A stretch of 64,000 nucleotides of DNA from NCBI GenBank assembly GCA_947628695.1, contig CANRAV010000002.1:1-64000 (forward strand). The letters are read 5' to 3'. Below the pieces are notes generated by a model that ran no database searches, was not told the origin of the DNA, and saw only the letters and a list, made by a program, of their open reading frames with translations. Positions 32,583 to 40,328 of this stretch are shown one piece after another. The translations under genes were made by a program, and so were the position numbers. The stretch is from an uncultured Clostridia bacterium (GTDB taxonomy: Bacteria; Bacillota; Clostridia; Oscillospirales; CAG-382). Numbering within the stretch: the first letter of the stretch is position 1; each line of letters begins with the position of its first letter.

Positions 32583-33602
32583 ATGAAGCTTTTTGAAACG
32601 GTAAAGGAAGTTACCGAGCTTTGCGCTGTCTCCGGCAGGGAGCATGTGGCTTTTGACTTCCTTAAGGAGAAATTCGGCGGCCTTTTTGACGAGATAAAGA
32701 CAACGCCGACGGGCAGCTTTGCCGGTATAAGGCGCTGCGGCAAAAAGGATGCGCCGCTTCTGCTTTACGACGCACATCTCGACGAGATAGGCTTTATGGT
32801 CAAAAAAATCTGCGATGGCGGATTTTTAAAGGTCACAAGCATCGGAGGGATAGACACAAAGGTGCTTTCCGCCGCAGAGGTGTGGATCCACGGCAAGGAG
32901 CGCATTTCCGGCGTGTTCGCGTCGACGCCGCCGCATCTCAGGGACGGGAGCGAAAAGAAAAAGATAGAGCTTTCGGACATGGTTATCGACACCGGCAGAA
33001 GCGTCGAATATCTCGAAGAGAACTGCCCCATAGGGACGGTGGTAAGCTACAAAACCACGACGGAAAGGCTTTGCGGGAACGGCATTGTGGGCAAAAGCTT
33101 TGACGACAAAATCTGCATGTGTACGATTTTGGAAGCTTTTGACATGCTGAAAGGCGAAAGCCTTAACGTGGACCTCTGTGCGCTTTTCAGCGGTGGAGAG
33201 GAGATAGGCTATATCGGCTCGGCTACCGGAGGATATATGATCGACCCCGATTACGCGGTTGCCATTGACGTTACAAACTCTTACGTGCCGGAGTCGCCTA
33301 AGCGCAAGGAAGACAACAGGCTTGGCGGCGGAGGTGTTGTATCCTTCTCGGGCACCACTTCAAGGCCGCTTACGAAAAAGCTTATAGAGGTTCTTGAAAA
33401 AGAGGGCATCCCGCACCAGATAGTGGGCGAACCGGGCAGAACCGGCACAAATGCCCACGCTTTGCAGATCGTACGCGCTGGCGTACCCACCGCGCTTATT
33501 TCCCTGCCGCTTAAAAACATGCACACTGCGGCGGAAATTGCGACGCTTGACGACGTAGACGCCGTTGCAAAGGCACTTGCGGCGTTTGCAAGGTCGTTTT
33601 AG
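32583..33602 (+). CDS. M42-family metallo-aminopeptidase (1 of 3)
   Basis: A 339-residue TET/glutamyl-aminopeptidase-like enzyme with a dinuclear metal site. Visible ligands: DAHLDEIGF (His and catalytic Asp), VGKSFDDK (bridging Asp), SGGEEIG (catalytic Glu and ligand Glu), AIDVT (Asp) and MHTAAE (His). A PDZ-like insertion follows the first ligand. These enzymes form 12-subunit tetrahedra that trim peptides in the cytosol. It is the first of three tandem paralogues and starts 12 bp after murD with AGAAGGAGG upstream. It is the most divergent of the three. Confidence 0.9.
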   Translation: MKLFETVKEVTELCAVSGREHVAFDFLKEKFGGLFDEIKTTPTGSFAGIRRCGKKDAPLLLYDAHLDEIGFMVKKICDGGFLKVTSIGGIDTKVLSAAEVWIHGKERISGVFASTPPHLRDGSEKKKIELSDMVIDTGRSVEYLEENCPIGTVVSYKTTTERLCGNGIVGKSFDDKICMCTILEAFDMLKGESLNVDLCALFSGGEEIGYIGSATGGYMIDPDYAVAIDVTNSYVPESPKRKEDNRLGGGGVVSFSGTTSRPLTKKLIEVLEKEGIPHQIVGEPGRTGTNAHALQIVRAGVPTALISLPLKNMHTAAEIATLDDVDAVAKALAAFARSF

Positions 33603-33619
33603 AGGGGAGGTAAATACAA

Positions 33620-34642
33620 ATGCTTAAACTTACGGAAAAGCTTTGCGGGCTTTACGGTCCCTCCGGCCTTGAGGACGAGGTGAGGGATGCGATTATCGGG
33701 GAAATAAAGCCGTACTGCGAAGAGCTTTACACAGACAAGGTAGGCAACCTTTTTGCCTTTAAAAAGGGAAAAAAGCACGCGGACAAGCCGGTTCTTTTCG
33801 CCGCACACATGGACGAGGTCGGCTTTATGCTTCAATACATATCGGACGACGGGTACCTTTACTTTGACACCATCGGCGGCATAGACAGCAGCGTTATAGG
33901 CGGAAGGCGCATGGTCATCGGCGAAAACAGGCTCCTTGGCGTTGTCGCCTCCAAGGCGGTTCACCTGCAGAAGGCATCCGAAAGGGGCGTTTGCCTGCCG
34001 GTTGACGAGATGTATATCGACATCGGCTGCATCACCAAGGAGGAGGCGAAGAAGTACGTCTCCGTCGGTGACTGCGGCGTGTTTGTGCCGAATTTTGAAA
34101 AGTTCGGCGACGGTTTTATAAAGTCTAAGGCGATAGACGACAGGTTCGGCTGTGCCGTGCTTTGCACCATGATAAAGGAAGAGCGCGAATACGACACGGT
34201 GTTTGCCTTTACCGTCTGCGAGGAGGTCGGCTGCCGCGGTGCGGTTTCCGCAAGCTTTGCACTGCGCCCCTCTGTTGCCGTTGTGATAGAGGGCACCACG
34301 GCCGGCGACCTGCCGGGCGTTTCGGAGGCAAGGCGTGCCTGCGCCGTTGGGGAAGGCGCTGTCCTTTCGGTTATGGACGGAGGCACCGTTTACGACAGGG
34401 AGCTGTTTGACAAGGCCGTTTCCCTCGCAAAGGCGAACGGCGTAAAATACCAGGTGAAGAACACGGTTACGGGCGGGAATGACTCGCGCTCGTTCCAAAC
34501 CGGCGCAGAGGGCGCAAGAGTTATGGCGATTTCCGCACCGGTAAGATATATACATTCCGCTTCAAACGTCGCAAAGGAAAGCGACCTTACAGAAGTTTTG
34601 AATCTGGCACGTTTGGTTGCCGACAACGGAAAGGAGTTATAA
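33620..34642 (+). CDS. M42-family metallo-aminopeptidase (2 of 3)
   Basis: A 340-residue paralogue. Ligands are visible at AAHMDEVGF, SKAIDDRFG, VCEEVGCRGA, VVIEGTT and YIHSASN. The fourth-ligand position carries Glu (VIEGTT) where the neighbours have Asp, a known variation in M42. It follows the first paralogue by 17 bp with GAGGGGAGG upstream and is 3 bp upstream of the third. Function is inferred as cytosolic peptide turnover with different side-chain preference. Confidence 0.9.
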   Translation: MLKLTEKLCGLYGPSGLEDEVRDAIIGEIKPYCEELYTDKVGNLFAFKKGKKHADKPVLFAAHMDEVGFMLQYISDDGYLYFDTIGGIDSSVIGGRRMVIGENRLLGVVASKAVHLQKASERGVCLPVDEMYIDIGCITKEEAKKYVSVGDCGVFVPNFEKFGDGFIKSKAIDDRFGCAVLCTMIKEEREYDTVFAFTVCEEVGCRGAVSASFALRPSVAVVIEGTTAGDLPGVSEARRACAVGEGAVLSVMDGGTVYDRELFDKAVSLAKANGVKYQVKNTVTGGNDSRSFQTGAEGARVMAISAPVRYIHSASNVAKESDLTEVLNLARLVADNGKEL

Positions 34643-34645
34643 AAA

Positions 34646-35638
34646 ATGTACGAGCTTATAAAGAAATACACGGGCGCTTTCTCCGTAACGGGGAGGGAAA
34701 AATACCTTGCGGACGTCATAGAGGCGGATTTAAAGCCCTATGCCGACGAGATAAGGCGCGACGCAATGGGGAACCTTTTGGTGTTTAAAAAGGGAAAGTC
34801 AAGCGCAAAGAAGCTTATGATTGCCGCACACATGGACGAGATAGGCTTTATTGTAACAGCTGTTGACGAGAAGGGCTTTATACGCGTTTCAAACGTAGGC
34901 GGCATAAACCCGCTTTGCACGTCTTACCACACGGTGGCCTTTGAAAACGGCGTGAAGGGCGTTATAGTTGTCGACGAGGGTGCAAAGGACGGCGTAAAGG
35001 TCAAGGACATGGTTGTTGACATCGGCGCAAAGGACAAGAAGGACGCACTGCGCAAGGTGGCGGTGGGCGACCTCTGCGCGCCTGTTCCGTCGCTTACAAG
35101 GCTTATGAACAGGCGAATAGCGGCAAAGGCGCTTGACGACAGGCTTGGCTGTGCGATTGCGGCAAAGTCCGCCATGAATGCGGAAAAGCCGGCGTACGAC
35201 ACATACTACGTTTTCAGCGTGCAGGAAGAGGTCGGCTGCCGCGGTGCGGTGCCCGCAAGCTTTGCGGTGCAGCCGGACTACGCCATTGCCGTTGACGTGA
35301 CCGGTACGGGTGACACCGTCGGCGCGAGGGCCATGGAGGTTTCCCTCGGCAAAGGGGCCGCAATAAAGCTTAAGGATTCATCCGTGATATGTTCGGAGCT
35401 TATGGTAAACGCCATGGTGGACTGTGCAAAGAAGGGCAAAATACCCTATCAGCTTGAGGTGCTTGAAAGCGGAGGTACCGACACTCATTCCATGCAGCTT
35501 GCCGCCGGCGGCTGCCACGCGGGCTGCATCTCCATACCCACAAGGTACATACATTCACCCGTTGAAACGGTTGACCTGAAGGACGTGGAGGCCTGCGAAA
35601 AGCTTCTTACTGCACTTGTGACCGAGGGGATTGAATAA
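34646..35638 (+). CDS. M42-family metallo-aminopeptidase (3 of 3)
   Basis: A 330-residue paralogue with a complete metal site: AAHMDEIGF, AKALDDRLG, VQEEVGCRG, AVDVTGT and YIHSPVE. It is closest to paralogue 2 in the region around EEVGCRGA. GGAAAGGAG precedes the ATG. Its TAA overlaps the ATG of the next gene (TAATG), so it is coupled to the methionine gamma-lyase-family gene. Confidence 0.9.
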   Translation: MYELIKKYTGAFSVTGREKYLADVIEADLKPYADEIRRDAMGNLLVFKKGKSSAKKLMIAAHMDEIGFIVTAVDEKGFIRVSNVGGINPLCTSYHTVAFENGVKGVIVVDEGAKDGVKVKDMVVDIGAKDKKDALRKVAVGDLCAPVPSLTRLMNRRIAAKALDDRLGCAIAAKSAMNAEKPAYDTYYVFSVQEEVGCRGAVPASFAVQPDYAIAVDVTGTGDTVGARAMEVSLGKGAAIKLKDSSVICSELMVNAMVDCAKKGKIPYQLEVLESGGTDTHSMQLAAGGCHAGCISIPTRYIHSPVETVDLKDVEACEKLLTALVTEGIE

Positions 35639-36891
35639 TGCGGGAAATTTCCGACGAGATAAGAAGGCTTTCTTCACAGTGCGAAGACGCGCTTAAGGAG
35701 CGGTTTTTGCACTTTGAGGAGGTTTCGGCATACAACACGGAAAAGGTGCTTTCCGTTTTTGCAAAGCTGGGGCTTGCCGAAAGGCATTTTGCGCCTACAA
35801 ACGGCTACGGCTACAACGACGACGGGAGAGAGCTTTGCGACAGGGCCTTCTCCATGGCGCTCGGGTGCGAACACGGCTTTGTAAGGCACAGCATTGTGTC
35901 GGGCACGCACGCGCTTGGGATAGGGCTTTTTGCCCTTCTCAGGCCGGGAGACACGCTGCTTTCCGTCGCAGGCAAGCCGTATGACACGCTTGACGGCGTT
36001 ATCGGCATAAACAGCGCACACGAGGATGGCTGCCTTGCAGACTTCGGCGTTAAATACGCGCAGATAGACTTAAAGGACAAAAAAACTCTCGACCTGCCCG
36101 CGATAAGAAAGGCACTTAGTGAGGACAAGAGCATTAAAGTCGTGTTCGTCCAGCGTTCCAAGGGCTACCTTGACCGTGCAAGTCTCTCCGCAGCGGAGAT
36201 AACGGAGCTTTACGAAACGGTAAAAGCCGTCTCCGATGCCTTTGTGGTTGTCGACAACTGCTACGGCGAATTTTGCGAAAAGGACGAACCGAGGGGGGAT
36301 TTGCTTATCGGTTCCCTCATAAAAAACCCCGGCGGCGGGATAGCCGAAACCGGCGCTTATATCGTCGGTACCGAAAAGGCGGTAGAGCTTGCCGCAGCAA
36401 GGCTTACCGTGCCCGGAATAGGGCTTGAATGCGGGGCTTCGCTTGGGCAGACAAGGCCTATGCTTAAGGGTCTGTTCTTCGCGCCGCATGCGGTGTGCCA
36501 GGCGCTTAAGACGGCGGCATTTGCTTCCGCGTTGTTTGAAAAGCTGGGGTATGCGGTAAATCCGCTTCCGGTCGACGAAAGGCGCGACATAATTCAAACG
36601 GTTTCACTGGGCAGCGCAGAAAAGCTGCGCGCATTTTGCAAGGGACTGCAAAGCGGTTCCCCGGTGGACTCCTTCGTTACGCCGGAGCCTTGGGACATGC
36701 CCGGCTACGGCGACCCCGTTATAATGGCGGCCGGCGCATTTACGCAGGGGTCGTCCTTGGAGCTTTCGGCCGACGCTCCCCTGCGCGAGCCGTACACGGT
36801 GTTTATGCAGGGCGGGCTAACCTACGAAAGCGGCAGATACGGCGTTATGCTTGCGGCGGAAGAGTGCCTGGCGTCGGAACGCGAGGCTTAA
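35638..36891 (+). CDS. PLP-dependent protein of the methionine gamma-lyase (aluminium resistance) family
   Basis: A 417-residue fold-type I PLP protein. Visible features: RHSIVSGTHALGIGLFALLRPGD (PLP phosphate region), VVDNCYGEF (Asp that contacts the pyridine nitrogen), and SLIKNPGGGIAETG, which holds the Schiff-base Lys. C-terminal part: LRE PYTVFMQGGLTYESGR. The family is annotated as methionine gamma-lyase or aluminium resistance protein; the true substrate is unsettled. It overlaps the third M42 gene, suggesting a shared amino-acid catabolism operon. Confidence 0.85.
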   Translation: MREISDEIRRLSSQCEDALKERFLHFEEVSAYNTEKVLSVFAKLGLAERHFAPTNGYGYNDDGRELCDRAFSMALGCEHGFVRHSIVSGTHALGIGLFALLRPGDTLLSVAGKPYDTLDGVIGINSAHEDGCLADFGVKYAQIDLKDKKTLDLPAIRKALSEDKSIKVVFVQRSKGYLDRASLSAAEITELYETVKAVSDAFVVVDNCYGEFCEKDEPRGDLLIGSLIKNPGGGIAETGAYIVGTEKAVELAAARLTVPGIGLECGASLGQTRPMLKGLFFAPHAVCQALKTAAFASALFEKLGYAVNPLPVDERRDIIQTVSLGSAEKLRAFCKGLQSGSPVDSFVTPEPWDMPGYGDPVIMAAGAFTQGSSLELSADAPLREPYTVFMQGGLTYESGRYGVMLAAEECLASEREA

Positions 36892-36917
36892 ACACGCGGT
36901 GAAGGGCGGACGGCTTT

Positions 36918-37283
36918 ATGAAAGAATTGGAAACTCTTTTGCATGCTTTGGGGCTTAGCCGAAAGTATGTAGGCTACGACAGCATTTTGATGGCCGTCGA
37001 TATAGTTATGCACAACAGACGCGCTCTTAACAACGTAAAGGCGGACATCTATACGGTCATTGCCGACGCGCGCGGCTGCACCTGGTCGGCCGTGGAGCGC
37101 AGCATACGCACGGCGATAAAACACATGTGGAAGACGCACAGGGATCAGGTAAAAGAGCTGCTTCTGTATTATCAGGAAATTCAGCCTACCGCCACAGAGC
37201 TTATAGATCTGCTCGTCCTTTACCTTGAATATGCCGAACCGATAGCAAAAAAAGCTGAAACAAAATGTGATTTTTGCTATTGA
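36918..37283 (+). CDS. Stand-alone Spo0A C-terminal domain DNA-binding protein
   Basis: A 121-residue protein that aligns with the effector domain of Spo0A: LLHALGLSRKYVGYDSILMAVDIVMHN, then YTVIADARGCTWSAVERSIRTAIKHMW, which corresponds to the Spo0A recognition helix segment (TTASRVERAIRHAIEVAW). No receiver domain is present. It is likely a constitutive or protein-regulated transcription factor. GAAGGGCGG precedes the ATG. The tail ends in CDFC. Confidence 0.8.
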   Translation: MKELETLLHALGLSRKYVGYDSILMAVDIVMHNRRALNNVKADIYTVIADARGCTWSAVERSIRTAIKHMWKTHRDQVKELLLYYQEIQPTATELIDLLVLYLEYAEPIAKKAETKCDFCY

Positions 37284-37308
37284 ATTATTGCGCTTTTTGT
37301 AGTATAAT
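37280..37308 (+). promoter_or_regulatory. Sigma-A promoter of the PduL-GGGtGRT operon
   Basis: TTGAAT (37280-37285), 17-bp spacer, TATAAT (37303-37308). It overlaps the stop of the Spo0A_C gene and reads into the 60-bp leader before the PduL ATG. Confidence 0.82.
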
Positions 37309-37332
37309 CAGATGTTTGAAGAGAACATAGAA

Positions 37333-37370
37333 AAGGAGGATGGTGTGCAAAGCATGCGCACCGACAAAGT
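37333..37370 (+). promoter_or_regulatory. Distant ribosome site and hairpin before the PduL start
   Basis: AAGGAGG at 37333-37339 is 31 nt upstream of the ATG at 37371, too far for normal use. Between them a 7-bp stem (GGTGTGC at 37342-37348 with GCGCACC at 37356-37362, loop AAAGCAT) would fold out 21 nt and leave about 10 nt between ribosome site and ATG. Start codons nearer the site are out of frame or too close. Confidence 0.5.
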
Positions 37371-37946
37371 ATGGCAGAAAAAATTATTGCCGAAACTTCC
37401 GCAAGGCACGTTCATCTTACCGACGAACACATAGAGGTTCTTTTCGGCAAGGGTCACAAGCTTACGCACAAAAAGGATCTGTCGCAGCCAGGTCAGTTCG
37501 CCTGCGAAGAGCGCGTTACCGTGGAGGGACCGAAATCTTCACTTAAAAACGTAAGCATTCTCGGGCCCGCACGTGCTGCCGACCAGGTTGAGATTTCTCT
37601 TACCGACGCACGCAGCATCGGCGTTACCGTTCCCGTCAGGGAAAGCGGCGACATTGCCGGCAGCGCTTCCGTTAAGCTTATCGGCCCGGAAGGGGAGATT
37701 GTTTTGAACGAGGGCGCAATAGCCGCAAAAAGACACGTTCACCTCACCCCTGAAGCGGCAAAAGAGCTTGGCGTTTCCGACAAGGAAATCGTCATGGTAA
37801 AGCTTGACACGGCGCGTCCGCTTATATTTGACGACGTCGTGTGCAGGGTAAGCGAGAAGTTTTCTCCCGCTTTCCATATGGACACGGACGAGTCGAACGC
37901 CGCAGGCGCTTCCGGCACGGTTTACTGCGAAATAATAAAAAAATAA
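37371..37946 (+). CDS. PduL-like phosphotransacylase
   Basis: A 191-residue protein with two PduL repeats, each with the RHVHL metal-binding motif: ARHVHLTDEHIEVLFGKG near the start and KRHVHLTPEAAKELG at about residue 123. HMDTDESNAAG at the C-terminus supplies further ligands. It interconverts acyl-CoA and acyl-phosphate (acetyl or propionyl). No microcompartment targeting peptide is present, so it is probably the housekeeping, acetate-forming type. It is first in an operon with the NifU-like and GGGtGRT genes. Confidence 0.88.
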   Translation: MAEKIIAETSARHVHLTDEHIEVLFGKGHKLTHKKDLSQPGQFACEERVTVEGPKSSLKNVSILGPARAADQVEISLTDARSIGVTVPVRESGDIAGSASVKLIGPEGEIVLNEGAIAAKRHVHLTPEAAKELGVSDKEIVMVKLDTARPLIFDDVVCRVSEKFSPAFHMDTDESNAAGASGTVYCEIIKK

Positions 37947-37967
37947 CAAGTAAGGAAGGAATCACAA

Positions 37968-38663
37968 ATGCTTAACTATTCCAATGAAGTTCAGTCCATG
38001 TGCGTTGTTGCCAAAGGTCCTAAGCACGGTCCCGCCCCCATACCCGAGGAGGGAAAATGGGTCAAGGCATACGAGATAAAGGACATCTCCGGTCTTTCGC
38101 ACGGCATTGGCTGGTGCGCACCCCAGCAGGGCTGCTGCAAGCTTACGCTTAACGTTAAAGACGGCGTTATAGAGGAGGCTTTGGTTGAAACACTGGGCTG
38201 CTCCGGCATGACGCATTCTGCGGCAATGGCGGCGGAAATACTGCAGGGCAAGACGATACTTGAGGCTCTTAACACCGACCTTGTATGTGACGCTATCAAC
38301 GTTGCTATGAGAGAGATATTCAAGCAGCTTGTTTACGGCAGAACGCAGACGGCGTTTTCCGAAAACGGCCTGCCCATAGGCGCAAGCCTTGAGGATCTCG
38401 GCAAGGGGATTCGTTCCCAAGTGGGCACCTTCTTTGCGACCAATGCAAAGGGCGTAAGGTACCTTGAAATGGCCGAAGGGTATATTCTCTCCGTTGGTCT
38501 GGATGCCGATAACGAGGCTATAGGCTATAAGTTTGTTCATCTCGGCAAGATGATGGACATGATAAAGAAGGGCGTAGAGCCCAAGGAAGCTTACGAAAAG
38601 AACATCGGAACCTACGGCAGGTACGCCGAAGCGGTTAAATACATAGACCCGCGTAAGGAATAA
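37968..38663 (+). CDS. NifU-like iron-sulfur scaffold-domain protein
   Basis: A 231-residue protein with an IscU/NifU-N-like core: GWCAPQQGCCKLTLNVKDGVIEEALVETLGCSGMTHSAAMAAEILQ. The Cys residues (WCA, GCC, GCSG) could hold a cluster or zinc. The C-terminal half (FSENGLPIGASLEDLGKGIRSQVGTFF) is specific to the variant that occurs beside GGGtGRT proteins. The ribosome site AAGGAAGGA is 10 bp before the ATG. Physiological role is unknown. Confidence 0.75.
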   Translation: MLNYSNEVQSMCVVAKGPKHGPAPIPEEGKWVKAYEIKDISGLSHGIGWCAPQQGCCKLTLNVKDGVIEEALVETLGCSGMTHSAAMAAEILQGKTILEALNTDLVCDAINVAMREIFKQLVYGRTQTAFSENGLPIGASLEDLGKGIRSQVGTFFATNAKGVRYLEMAEGYILSVGLDADNEAIGYKFVHLGKMMDMIKKGVEPKEAYEKNIGTYGRYAEAVKYIDPRKE

Positions 38664-38683
38664 TTGAAGGAGGATACGTAAAA

Positions 38684-39685
38684 ATGGCACTTTTTGAAGG
38701 TTATGAAAGGCGAATTGATAAGATTAACGCTTGCCTCGCCGAATACGGTATAGCCTCCCTCGAGGAAGCTAAGGAAATCTGCCTTGCCAAGGGCATAGAC
38801 TGCGAAGCTATTGTCAAAGGGGTTCAGCCCATTGCGTTTGAGAACGCGGTTTGGGCATACACCGTAGGCTGCGCAATAGCGATAAAGAAAAACGCTTCCA
38901 ACGCTGCGGACGCCGCAGAGGCCATCGGTATCGGCCTTCAGTCGTTCTGCATACCCGGTTCCGTTGCCGAAAACCGCAAGGTCGGCCTCGGCCACGGCAA
39001 CCTCGGCGCAATGCTGCTTCGCGAAAGCACCAAATGCTTCTGCTTCCTCGCCGGGCACGAGTCGTTCGCTGCCGCAGAGGGCGCTATAGGCATTGCACGC
39101 ACCGCGAACAAGGTGCGCAAAGAGCCGCTGCAGGTTATACTTAACGGCCTGGGCAAGGATGCTGCCTACATCATATCGAGGATCAACGGCTTCACCTACG
39201 TTGAGACGGATTACGATTTCTTCGCCGACGAGCTTAAGATAGTCCGCACGAAGGCTTATTCCGACGGAGAGCGCGCAAAGGTTCGCTGCTACGGCGCGAA
39301 TGACGTGCTTGAGGGCGTAAAGATCATGGAGCACGAGGGCGTTGACGTTTCCATCACCGGCAACTCCACCAACCCCACCCGCTTCCAGCACCTGGTTGCA
39401 GGCACTTATAAGAAGCGCTGCATTGAAACCGGTAAGAAGTACTTCTCCGTCGCTTCCGGCGGCGGAACGGGCAGGACGCTGCATCCCGACAATATAGCTG
39501 CAGGCCCCGCTTCCTACGGTCTTACGGACTCTATGGGGCGTATGCACGGCGACGCACAGTTTGCCGGCTCTTCCTCCGTACCGGCCCACGTTGAAATGAT
39601 GGGCCTTATCGGCATGGGCAACAACCCCATGGTCGGCGCTACCGTTGCATGCGCCGTTGCCGTTGAAGAAGCGCTTTGCAAATAA
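38684..39685 (+). CDS. GGGtGRT protein, function unknown
   Basis: A 333-residue protein with the name-giving SGGGTGRTLHPDN motif at about residues 262-274. Other conserved-looking blocks are GIGLQSFCIPGSVAENRKVGLGHGNLGAMLL, FLAGHESFAAAEGAIGIARTANKVR and GNSTNPTRFQHLVAGTYKK. No enzyme activity is established. It follows the NifU-like gene by 20 bp with AAGGAGGAT upstream. A strong terminator ends the operon. Confidence 0.85.
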   Translation: MALFEGYERRIDKINACLAEYGIASLEEAKEICLAKGIDCEAIVKGVQPIAFENAVWAYTVGCAIAIKKNASNAADAAEAIGIGLQSFCIPGSVAENRKVGLGHGNLGAMLLRESTKCFCFLAGHESFAAAEGAIGIARTANKVRKEPLQVILNGLGKDAAYIISRINGFTYVETDYDFFADELKIVRTKAYSDGERAKVRCYGANDVLEGVKIMEHEGVDVSITGNSTNPTRFQHLVAGTYKKRCIETGKKYFSVASGGGTGRTLHPDNIAAGPASYGLTDSMGRMHGDAQFAGSSSVPAHVEMMGLIGMGNNPMVGATVACAVAVEEALCK

Positions 39686-39705
39686 ACTAAAGCACACATC
39701 AAAAA

Positions 39706-39744
39706 CCCGGCGCCTTCCATACACGAAGGCGCCGGGATTTTTTA
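39706..39744 (+). terminator. Rho-independent terminator of the GGGtGRT operon
   Basis: A perfect 12-bp stem (CCCGGCGCCTTC at 39706-39717, GAAGGCGCCGGG at 39725-39736, 7-nt loop) followed by ATTTTTTAC. Confidence 0.93.
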
Positions 39745-39764
39745 CTTTTATTATAGAACCTTTA

Positions 39765-39924
39765 AAATTAAAAAACGCGCAGCCGAAGCTGCGCGCCGAA
39801 AAACACATAGCTCCGATTGCTGCGAAACAACTATTGACATGGCACAAGGGAACGTCAAAATGGAGAATGCGTTTTTGCCGAGACAAAAACCATCCCCTTA
39901 TGCCATAATTTAGTTGTTTCGCAC
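39765..39924 (-). ncRNA. Candidate structured non-coding RNA
   Basis: A 160-nt transcript unit on the - strand. A 13-bp closing stem is formed by TGCGAAACAACTA and TAGTTGTTTCGCA (39911-39923 and 39821-39833). An internal loop follows, then a 12-bp stem (AUGGCAUAAGGG with CCCUUGUGCCAU, one G-U), then a 7-bp terminal hairpin (GUUUUUG/CAAAAAC). Further 3' is a terminator hairpin (CGCGCAGC-TTCG-GCTGCGCG at 39776-39795) followed by TTTTTT. A promoter sits at the right distance upstream. It has no ORF and resembles no family I can name; 6S RNA was considered. Confidence 0.6.
39776..39795 (-). terminator. Terminator of the candidate ncRNA
   Basis: An 8-bp stem CGCGCAGC/GCTGCGCG with a TTCG tetraloop (- strand), followed on the - strand by TTTTTTAATTTT. 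Confidence 0.8.
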
Positions 39925-39928
39925 TTTC

Positions 39929-39957
39929 TTTATACCATAGTTTAACTGCAAAGTCAA
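39929..39957 (-). promoter_or_regulatory. Sigma-A promoter of the candidate ncRNA
   Basis: On the - strand: TTGACT (39957-39952), 17-bp spacer, TATAAA (39934-39929). The start would fall near 39922-39924, exactly at the beginning of the long closing stem. Confidence 0.8.
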
Positions 39958-40033
39958 GCACTTTTTGCACATACGGAATGAATAACATCGCGCAAGGCTG
40001 TGCATATTAGTGACAGCAAGGTGGTGAATACGC

Positions 40034-40273
40034 ATGATTAAGCATGACAAGGCGAGAAAAGACGGCAAAAAGCGTCAAGGTGCGCCTATTGTGCGCGGGC
40101 TTGTGCGTCCTATGCCGGGTGGCAGAACAGCCCCGGGGCTTATGGGTATCGGGATTGACAACGACAGCCTCGGCAGAGAGGTTCTTCTAAGCGATACCGA
40201 CCCCGACGGAAGCTACACGGGCATTACCCGCGAGGGCGACAACCGCCCTGTTCAAGACGTTGACGACCTTTAA
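40034..40273 (+). CDS. Small basic/acidic orphan protein
   Basis: A 79-residue soluble protein. The N-terminus is basic (KHDKARKDGKKRQG), the centre is Gly/Pro-rich (RPMPGGRTAPGLMGIGID), and the C-terminus is acidic (DTDPDGSYTGITREGDNRPVQDVDDL). AAGGTGG lies 9 bp before the ATG and a terminator follows, so it appears to be an independent gene. No family recognised. Confidence 0.6.
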   Translation: MIKHDKARKDGKKRQGAPIVRGLVRPMPGGRTAPGLMGIGIDNDSLGREVLLSDTDPDGSYTGITREGDNRPVQDVDDL

Positions 40274-40285
40274 AATATAGATTAA

Positions 40286-40315
40286 GGGCAGCGCTTTTCG
40301 GCACTGCCCTTTTTT
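40286..40315 (+). terminator. Rho-independent terminator
   Basis: A GGGCAG/CTGCCC stem (40286-40291, 40304-40309) with inner GC pairing, followed by TTTTTT. Ends the small orphan gene. Confidence 0.8.
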
Positions 40316-40328
40316 AATATTCAGCTGT

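Noticed and set aside
37340-37546. ORF starting directly after the ribosome site before PduL
   Set aside because: Its ATG touches the AGGAGG site, and it overlaps PduL out of frame with no recognisable protein.
39765-39924. 6S RNA
   Set aside because: Length and a long stem are compatible, but there is no large central bubble of the kind that mimics an open promoter, so the identity is left open.
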